The notes under the pieces are model-generated. The model was not told where the DNA came from. It did not search any database and saw nothing but the letters and a program-made list of their open reading frames with translations. A program made the position numbers and the translations under genes. Positions 6,159-11,577 of a stretch of DNA of 11,577 nucleotides are shown here, one piece after another. This DNA is from an uncultured Collinsella sp. (GTDB taxonomy: Bacteria > Actinomycetota > Coriobacteriia > Coriobacteriales > Coriobacteriaceae): the NCBI GenBank assembly GCA_902468045.1, contig CABQXG010000017.1, positions 1 through 11,577 on the forward strand, read 5' to 3'. Each line of letters starts with the position of its first letter. Position 1 is the stretch's first letter.

Positions 6159-9158
6159 ATGAGCGACATCATGAGGCCGATCCCGTTTTCGCAGCTGATG
6201 AACTGGATCATCGAGGAGCACAAGACTCAGGGCGCCATCTTTGGCGTGCGCAAGATGGTCACGACCAACCAGGAGGGCGCGCTTCCCATTTTTGACGAGC
6301 GCATCGAGACCCCGTTTGGCCCGGCCGCCGGTCCCAATACGCAGCTTGCCCAGAACATCGTGGCATCCTACGTGGCCGGCTCCCGCTTCTTTGAGCTCAA
6401 GACCGTTCAGGTTATGGACGGCGAGGAGCTCTCCAAGTGTGTGAACAAGCCCTGCATCGTGGCACAGGACGAGTGCTACAACTGCGAGTGGTCGACCGAG
6501 CTCGAGGTTCCGCAGGCCTTTGCCGAGTACGTGAAGGCATGGTTCGCCTGCCACCTCATCGCTCGCGAGTACGGCCTGGGAAGCCCGGACGGCTTTGTCT
6601 TCAACATGTCCGTGGGCTATGACCTCGAGGGCATCAAGAGCCCCAAGGTCGACGCCTACATCGAGGGCATGAAGGACGCCAGCGGCTCCGAGGTTTGGAA
6701 CGAGTGCCGCACCTGGGCGCTCGCTAACCTGGACAAGTTTGAGCATGTCGACGCCGCATTTGTCGAGTCCATCCCGGCACGCGTGTCCAACTCCATCACC
6801 GAGTCTACCCTGCACGGCTGCCCGCCGGCGGAGATCGAGCGCATCGCGACCTATCTGATCGCCGAGAAGGGCCTCAACACCTACATCAAGTGCAACCCCA
6901 CGCTGCTGGGCTATGAGTTTGCCCGCCAGCGCCTCGACGAGCTGGGCTTTGACTACATCGTCTTCGACGATACGCACTTCCGCGAGGACCTGCAGTGGGC
7001 CGATGCCGTGCCCATGTTCGAGCGCCTGATTGCCCTGTGCGCCGAGCGCGGCCTGGAGTTTGGCGTCAAGCTGACCAACACGTTCCCCGTCGACGTGACG
7101 AGAAACGAGCTGCCCTCCACCGAGATGTACATGTCCGGCCGTTCGCTGTTCTCGCTGACTATCGAGGCTGCCCGCCGCATTACCGAGCAGTTCGATGGCA
7201 AACTGCGCATCAGCTACTCCGGCGGCGCCACGGTCTACAACATCCGTGCCCTGTACGATGCCGGCATTTGGCCCGTCACCCTGGCGACCGACGTGCTCAA
7301 GCCCGGTGGCTACGAGCGCTTTAGCCAGATGACGGGCGAGTTCACCGATCTGGACGGCAAGCCGTTCGCGGGCGTCTCGCTCGAGGCCGTGACCGCGATT
7401 CAGACCGACTCGCTCACCAACCCGCTCTACAAGAAGCCGTTGCGCCCGCTGCCCGATCGCAAGGTCGCCGGCAAGAGCCCGCTTTCCGACTGTTTTACCA
7501 CGCCGTGCCGCACGAGCTGCCCCATCCAGCAGGATATTCCCGCCTACCTGGCGGCTGTTGACGAGGGCCGCTTCGAGGACGCCCTCAACATCATCGTCGA
7601 GCGCAACGCCCTGCCGTTCATTACCGGCACCATCTGCCCGCATCCCTGCGGCCGTGCCTGCGAGCGTGCGTTCTACGAGCCCGAGGGCGCCCAGATCCGC
7701 GCCAGCAAGCTCAAGGCCGCCCGCGAGGCCATGACCGCCGTGCTGCCCAAGCTGCGCACCCAGGCCATCGCCAACGACGGCGAGCGCAACGTTGCCGTTA
7801 TCGGCGGCGGCCCGGCCGGCCTGGCGACGGCGTTCTTCCTGACGCGCGCCGGCGTGCCTGTCACTATCTTTGAGGCCCGCGATTCGCTCGGCGGCGTGGT
7901 CCGTCATGTGATCCCCGAGTTCCGTATCGCCAGCGACGATATCTCCCACGATGCAGAGCTCTGCCTGGCCTTTGGTGCCAAGGTACAACTCAATGCTCGC
8001 GTGAAGTCCATCGATGAGCTCAAGGCCCAGGGCTTTACCGACGTGGTCGTGGCCACCGGTGCCTGGATGCCCGGCTCTGCGGGCCTGGGAGAGGGTGCCG
8101 AGCTCGACGTGCTGGAGTTCCTCGAGGCCGCCAAGAAGGGCGAGAAGCTCGAGCTGGGCGAGGACGTCGTCGTCATTGGCGCCGGCAACACCGCCATGGA
8201 TGCGGCCCGCGTGGCCAAGCGCCTGGCTGGTGTGAAGAACGTGCGCCTGGTGTATCGCCGCACCAAGAAGCAGATGCCCGCCGACGAGGAAGAGCTCGAT
8301 CTTGCTCTTGCCGATGGCGTTGAGTTCTGCGAGCTGCTGGCGCCCAAGGCACTTAACGGCGCCGTGCTGACCTGCGATGTTATGGAGCTTGGCGAGCCAG
8401 ATGCAAGCGGCCGTCGCAGCCCTGTCGCCACGGGCGAGACCGTTGAGCTTCCCGCCACCACGGTGATCTGCGCCGTGGGCGAGGGCATCGATGCCAGCCT
8501 GTACGACGCCGCGGGCGTTGAGCACGACCGTCGCGGCCGCCTTGCCGCCACCTCCACCGGCGTCGAGGGCGTCTGGGCTGCGGGCGACTGCCGTCGCGGT
8601 CCTGCCACCGTGGTCGAGGCTATTGCCGACGCCGCCGAGGTCGCCCGTGCCATCGCCGGCGTGGACTTTAACAAGTACGCCGATTGCAACGAGCAGGCTG
8701 GCCGCGAGGGCACCTGCTACGAGCGCAAGGGGTCGCTGTGCCGCGACAAGCGCAACTGCACCAAGACCCGCTGCCTGGGCTGCGGCTCGGTGTGCGAGGT
8801 CTGCTGCGACGTGTGCCCCAACCGCGCCAACGTGGCCATTAAGGTGCCGGGCCTGGCCAAGCATCAGGTCGTCCACGTCGACGGTATGTGCAACGAGTGC
8901 GGCAACTGCGCCGTGTTCTGCCCCTACCAGGAGGGCCGTCCCTACAAGGACAAGCTCACCCTGTTCTGGAGCGAGGAGGACATGGAGAACTCCGAGAACG
9001 AGGGCTTCCTGGCCGTGGACGAGGACCACTTTAAGGTCCGCGTCGCCGGCACGGTCCGCACCGTCTCGGTCGATGCCGTCAACACCGGTCTGCCCGAGGC
9101 CGTCCGCCTGACCATCAGGGCCGTGCGCGACAACTATTCGTACCTTCTTAAGAAATAG
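6159..9158 (+). CDS. ygfK: YgfK family flavin/iron-sulfur oxidoreductase (annotated elsewhere as putative selenate reductase subunit)
   Basis: This 999-residue protein matches the usual YgfK length. Residues about 1-430 form a dihydroorotate-dehydrogenase-like barrel (STLHGCPPAEIE, YIKCNPTLLGYEF, LRISYSGGATVYNI). A GltD-like half follows: Cys-rich 4Fe-4S motifs at C445/C450/C454 and C493/C497/C501, the FAD-binding GGGPAG at 549-554, and the NAD(P)-binding GAGNTA at 674-679. The C-terminus is a ferredoxin-like domain with Cys at 872, 875, 879, 882, 883 and 886, then CNECGNCAVFCP at 911-922. These are the modules of dihydropyrimidine dehydrogenase, with the barrel moved to the front. That suggests reduction (or oxidation) of a purine-derived ring in the cytosol. 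The ATG at 6159 has GAGAGGAG just upstream; ATG 6036 lies inside the upstream hairpin. It is followed 11 nt later by the ferredoxin gene. The substrate is inferred. Confidence 0.93.
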   Translation: MSDIMRPIPFSQLMNWIIEEHKTQGAIFGVRKMVTTNQEGALPIFDERIETPFGPAAGPNTQLAQNIVASYVAGSRFFELKTVQVMDGEELSKCVNKPCIVAQDECYNCEWSTELEVPQAFAEYVKAWFACHLIAREYGLGSPDGFVFNMSVGYDLEGIKSPKVDAYIEGMKDASGSEVWNECRTWALANLDKFEHVDAAFVESIPARVSNSITESTLHGCPPAEIERIATYLIAEKGLNTYIKCNPTLLGYEFARQRLDELGFDYIVFDDTHFREDLQWADAVPMFERLIALCAERGLEFGVKLTNTFPVDVTRNELPSTEMYMSGRSLFSLTIEAARRITEQFDGKLRISYSGGATVYNIRALYDAGIWPVTLATDVLKPGGYERFSQMTGEFTDLDGKPFAGVSLEAVTAIQTDSLTNPLYKKPLRPLPDRKVAGKSPLSDCFTTPCRTSCPIQQDIPAYLAAVDEGRFEDALNIIVERNALPFITGTICPHPCGRACERAFYEPEGAQIRASKLKAAREAMTAVLPKLRTQAIANDGERNVAVIGGGPAGLATAFFLTRAGVPVTIFEARDSLGGVVRHVIPEFRIASDDISHDAELCLAFGAKVQLNARVKSIDELKAQGFTDVVVATGAWMPGSAGLGEGAELDVLEFLEAAKKGEKLELGEDVVVIGAGNTAMDAARVAKRLAGVKNVRLVYRRTKKQMPADEEELDLALADGVEFCELLAPKALNGAVLTCDVMELGEPDASGRRSPVATGETVELPATTVICAVGEGIDASLYDAAGVEHDRRGRLAATSTGVEGVWAAGDCRRGPATVVEAIADAAEVARAIAGVDFNKYADCNEQAGREGTCYERKGSLCRDKRNCTKTRCLGCGSVCEVCCDVCPNRANVAIKVPGLAKHQVVHVDGMCNECGNCAVFCPYQEGRPYKDKLTLFWSEEDMENSENEGFLAVDEDHFKVRVAGTVRTVSVDAVNTGLPEAVRLTIRAVRDNYSYLLKK

Positions 9159-9169
9159 GCGAGTCTCTT

Positions 9170-9649
9170 ATGGCCAAATCCATTCAACATCACGTGGCCT
9201 ACGTTGCCTGCGGAAGCGGCTGTGCTTCCGCAGGCGGCGACGCCCGCTGCAGCGAAGGCTGCATTGGCTGTGGCGCCTGCGTTACGGCCTGCCCCCACGG
9301 TGCCATCGCGCTGGTCGACGGCGTCGCCCGCGTGGACCGCTCCAAGTGCACGGGCTGTGGCCTGTGCGGCATGGCGTGCCCGCAGCGCGTGATTGCCTTC
9401 GTTCCCGGCTACCAGAACATCCTGGTGCGCTGCAACAACACCGATAAGGGCGCCATTGCGCGCAAGATCTGCGACATCAGCTGCATCGGTTGCGGCATGT
9501 GCGCCAAAAAGTGCCCTGCCGGCGCTATCCGCATCGAGGACAACTGCGCCCATATCGACGGCACGGACTGCCTGTCGTGCGGCATGTGCGCCGTCGTCTG
9601 CCCGCATGGCGCCATCCACGACCGCACCGGTATCGCCGCCGGCGTGTAG
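9170..9649 (+). CDS. Four-cluster 4Fe-4S polyferredoxin, RnfB C-terminal-like
   Basis: This is a 159-residue soluble electron carrier with four complete CxxCxxCxxxCP motifs: C31-C41, C60-C70, C105-C115 and C134-C144. The opening VAYVACGSG and the long spacer between the second and third motifs (LVRCNNTDKGAIARKICDISC) resemble the C-terminal half of RnfB of the Rnf complex. The membrane anchor of RnfB is absent. Six further Cys (14, 18, 27, 88, 101, 126) may bind or tune additional centres. It starts 11 nt after ygfK stops, with a modest AGGCGAG ribosome site, and ends 12 nt before xdhD, so it is co-transcribed with both. It probably shuttles electrons between the molybdenum enzyme and YgfK. 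In E. coli the comparable position holds ygfM, an FAD subunit. Confidence 0.92.
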   Translation: MAKSIQHHVAYVACGSGCASAGGDARCSEGCIGCGACVTACPHGAIALVDGVARVDRSKCTGCGLCGMACPQRVIAFVPGYQNILVRCNNTDKGAIARKICDISCIGCGMCAKKCPAGAIRIEDNCAHIDGTDCLSCGMCAVVCPHGAIHDRTGIAAGV

Positions 9650-9661
9650 AAGGGAATCACC

Positions 9662-11577
9662 ATGGCACAGGAATTCACTTTTACCGTTAACGGCGTCGAG
9701 CACACGACGACCCAAAACAAACCGCTGCTGCGCTATCTGCGCGACGACCTGCACATTCACTCCGCCAAGGACGGCTGCTCCGAGGGCGCCTGCGGCACCT
9801 GCACCATCCATGTGGACGGTGCGGCCGTCAAGGCGTGCGTGCTGACCACCGCCCTTGCCGCCGGCCGCGACATCGTGACTGTCGAGGGCCTGCCCGAGAA
9901 CGTGCGCGAGGCGTTTGTGTACGCCTTTGGCGCCGTGGGCGCCGTGCAGTGCGGCTTTTGTATCCCCGGTATGGTCATGGCGGGTGCAGCGCTCATCGCC
10001 GAGGATCCCGAGCCTACCGAGGAGCAGATCAAGTACGCCATCCGCGGCAATGTTTGCCGCTGCACCGGCTACAAAAAGATTATCGAGGGCATTGCGCTGG
10101 CCGCTGCGGTGCTCCGCGGCGAAAAGCAGATCGACGAGGATCTGGAGCGCGGCGACGACTACGGCGTGGGCAAGCGCGCCTTCCGTATTGACGTGCGCAA
10201 GAAGGTGCTCGGCGAGGGCAAGTACCCCGACGACATCGACGAGATCGACCAGCCGGGCCTGACCTACGCCAGCGCCGTGCGCTCCAAGTATCCGCGTGCC
10301 CGCGTGCTCTCCATCGATACCTCCAAGGCCGAGGCCCTACCCGGTGTGGTTGGCATCCTGCGCGCCGAGGACGTGCCGGTCAACCAGGTCGGCCACCTTA
10401 TCCAGGACTGGGACGTCATGATCGCCCAGGGCGACATCACCCGCTGCGTGGGCGATGCCATCGTGCTGGTGGTTGCCGAGGACGAGGCGACGCTCGAGAA
10501 GGCCAAGAAGCTCGTAAAGATTGATTACGAGCCGCTGGAGCCCGTGCGCAACATCGCCGAGGCCAGGACTGCCGACGCCCCGCGCCTGCACGACAGCTTC
10601 TTTGCCTTTGGCAACACGGTGGAGCTCAAGGACAACGTGTGCCAGAGCCGTCACGTGACGCGCGGCGACGCCGCCAAGGCGCTGGCAGAGAGCGCGTTTA
10701 CCGTGACGCAGCGCTTTACCACGCCCTTTACCGAGCATGCCTTCTTGGAGCCCGAGTGCGCCGTTGCCCTCCCGTACAAGAATGGCGTCAAGGTGCAGTC
10801 GACCGACCAGGGCGCCTACGACACGCGCAAAGAGTGCGCTCACATGTTTGGCTGGGATAGCGAGCCCGAGCGCGTGGTCGTCGAGACCATGCTCGTGGGT
10901 GGCGGCTTTGGCGGTAAGGAGGACGTGTCCAACACCTGGCCGCTCTTGCCTCATATAAGCTCCAGCGTCCTGTGAAGTGCAAGCTCACTCGTGCCGAGTC
11001 GCTTGCATTCCATCCCAAGCGCCACGCCATGGACGGTACCTTTACACTGGGTTGCGACGCCGAGGGCAACTTTACCGGTCTGGATTGCGAGATCAACTTT
11101 GACACCGGCGCCTACGCGTCGCTGTGCGGCCCGGTGCTCGAGCGCGCCTGCACGCATGCCGTCGGCCCCTACAAGTACCAGAACACCGACATTCGCGGTT
11201 ATGGCTACTACACCAACAACCCGCCCGCCGGCGCGTACCGCGGCTTTGGCGTTTGCCAGTCCGAGTTTGCGCTCGAGAGCCTGATCGACCTGCTGGCAGA
11301 GAAGGTCGGCCTGGATCCGTGGGAGATTCGTTACAGAAACGCCATCGAGCCGGGCGAGGTTTTGCCCAACGGCCAGATTGCCGATTGCTCCACGGCACTG
11401 AAGGAGACGCTGCTCGAGGTCAAGGATGCCTACTACGCGCATCCCGGACACGCCGGTATCGCCTGCGCCATGAAGAACGCCGGCGTGGGCGTGGGCCTGC
11501 CCGATGCCGGCCGCTGCAAGATCCGCGTCGAGGATGGCCGCGCCGTGGTCTACGCCGCCACGTCCGACATCGGCCAG
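9662..11577 (+). pseudogene. xdhD: XdhD-type molybdenum hydroxylase (2Fe-2S plus Mo domains), frameshifted and cut by the right edge
   Basis: The N-terminus is a plant-type 2Fe-2S domain (C39, C44, C47, C59), then the helical second 2Fe-2S domain (C97, C100, C132, C134). A molybdopterin-binding domain follows (HAFLEPECAVA at 359-369, VGGGFGGKED at 412-421). This two-in-one layout without an FAD domain is that of E. coli XdhD, a putative (hypo)xanthine-type oxidoreductase. Reading from ATG 9662 stops at TGA 10973-10975, but family-like sequence continues uninterrupted in the -1 frame from 10933 to the edge (215 residues), including NPPAGAYRGFGVCQSEFALES. Homology therefore switches frame between about 10925 and 10936. 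ATG 9662 has AGGGA 7 bases upstream. If the shift is real, the protein ends before most of the Mo domain and should be inactive. A sequencing or assembly error is equally plausible. Whether the true substrate is xanthine, hypoxanthine or urate is not shown. Confidence 0.88.
10925..10936 (+). other. Frameshift junction in xdhD
   Basis: The sequence is GTGTCCAACACC. The upstream frame reads V-S-N-T-W, while the family-like downstream frame reads ...H-L-A-A-L-A-S-Y-K-L. Restoring one GTCC unit (GTGTCCGTCCAACAC) would give V-S-V-Q-H-L-A, the arrangement I expect after the GGFGGKED motif. Restoring a single C (GTGTCCCAACAC) would also repair the frame but one residue shorter. No slippery heptamer of the X-XXY-YYZ kind is visible. 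Confidence 0.8.

Noticed and set aside
6006..9029. A 1007-codon open frame on the minus strand, fully antisense to ygfK
   Set aside because: It is a shadow of GC-rich codon bias on the opposite strand. The plus-strand frame has recognisable Fe-S, FAD and NAD motifs, while the antisense translation is a low-complexity mix of Gly, Ala, His, Leu and Asp without a family match or ribosome site.
10925..10936. Programmed -1 ribosomal frameshift in xdhD
   Set aside because: The direction would fit, but there is no slippery heptamer and I know of no such mechanism in this family. A small deletion is simpler.
10973..10975. In-frame TGA in xdhD as a selenocysteine codon, since related molybdenum hydroxylases can be selenium-dependent
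   Set aside because: The frame after the TGA is not family-like, and homology resumes in another frame already 40 bases before the TGA. In xanthine-dehydrogenase-type enzymes the selenium is a cofactor ligand, not selenocysteine.

Overview
The window looks like chromosomal DNA from an anaerobic, GC-rich gut actinobacterium of the class Coriobacteriia, most likely a Collinsella relative. This rests on gene content, on strong use of G/C-ending codons in every gene, and on a short intergenic repeat of a kind I associate with Collinsella. It is an inference, not a database result. I see no rRNA, tRNA, CRISPR array, transposase or phage gene.

Layout. (1) Positions 1-1164, minus strand: the first 388 residues of a U32-family peptidase/hydroxylase-like protein that runs off the left edge. 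(2) 1165-1542: a divergent intergenic region with a 26-nt-arm inverted repeat and a likely ridA promoter. (3) 1543-1920, plus: a RidA family enamine/imine deaminase, closed by a 15-bp bidirectional terminator. (4) 2045-2701, minus: a YheO-type (PAS-like plus HTH) regulator starting at GTG. (5) 2702-3062: a divergent control region with a good sigma70-type promoter for the permease, overlapped by a Fur-box-like sequence. (6) 3063-4457, plus: an NCS2 uracil/xanthine/urate-type permease. (7) 4654-6009: the SsnA amidohydrolase. (8) 6159-9158: YgfK, a 999-residue flavin/iron-sulfur oxidoreductase. (9) 9170-9649: a four-cluster ferredoxin resembling the C-terminal part of RnfB. (10) 9662 to the right edge: an XdhD-type fusion of a 2Fe-2S domain and a molybdopterin domain, broken by an apparent frameshift near 10931.

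Working model. The permease-ssnA-ygfK-ferredoxin-xdhD block matches the E. coli ygfK-ssnA-ygfM-xdhD region and the cluster linked in recent literature (from memory) to anaerobic purine and uric acid breakdown by gut bacteria. The permease would import the purine. The molybdenum enzyme and YgfK would carry out the redox steps, with electrons moving through the polyferredoxin. SsnA would hydrolyse a ring or amine bond. RidA could deaminate 2-aminoacrylate, expected if the pathway ends in 2,3-diaminopropionate as in YgeX-containing clusters. YgeX itself is not in this window. The YheO-type protein is the obvious local regulator candidate.

The least expected features are the missing FAD-domain (YgfM-type) gene, with a polyferredoxin in its place; the Fur-like site on the permease promoter; the multi-hairpin intergenic leaders before ssnA and ygfK; a Gln where NCS2 carriers normally have a Glu; and the frameshift in xdhD.
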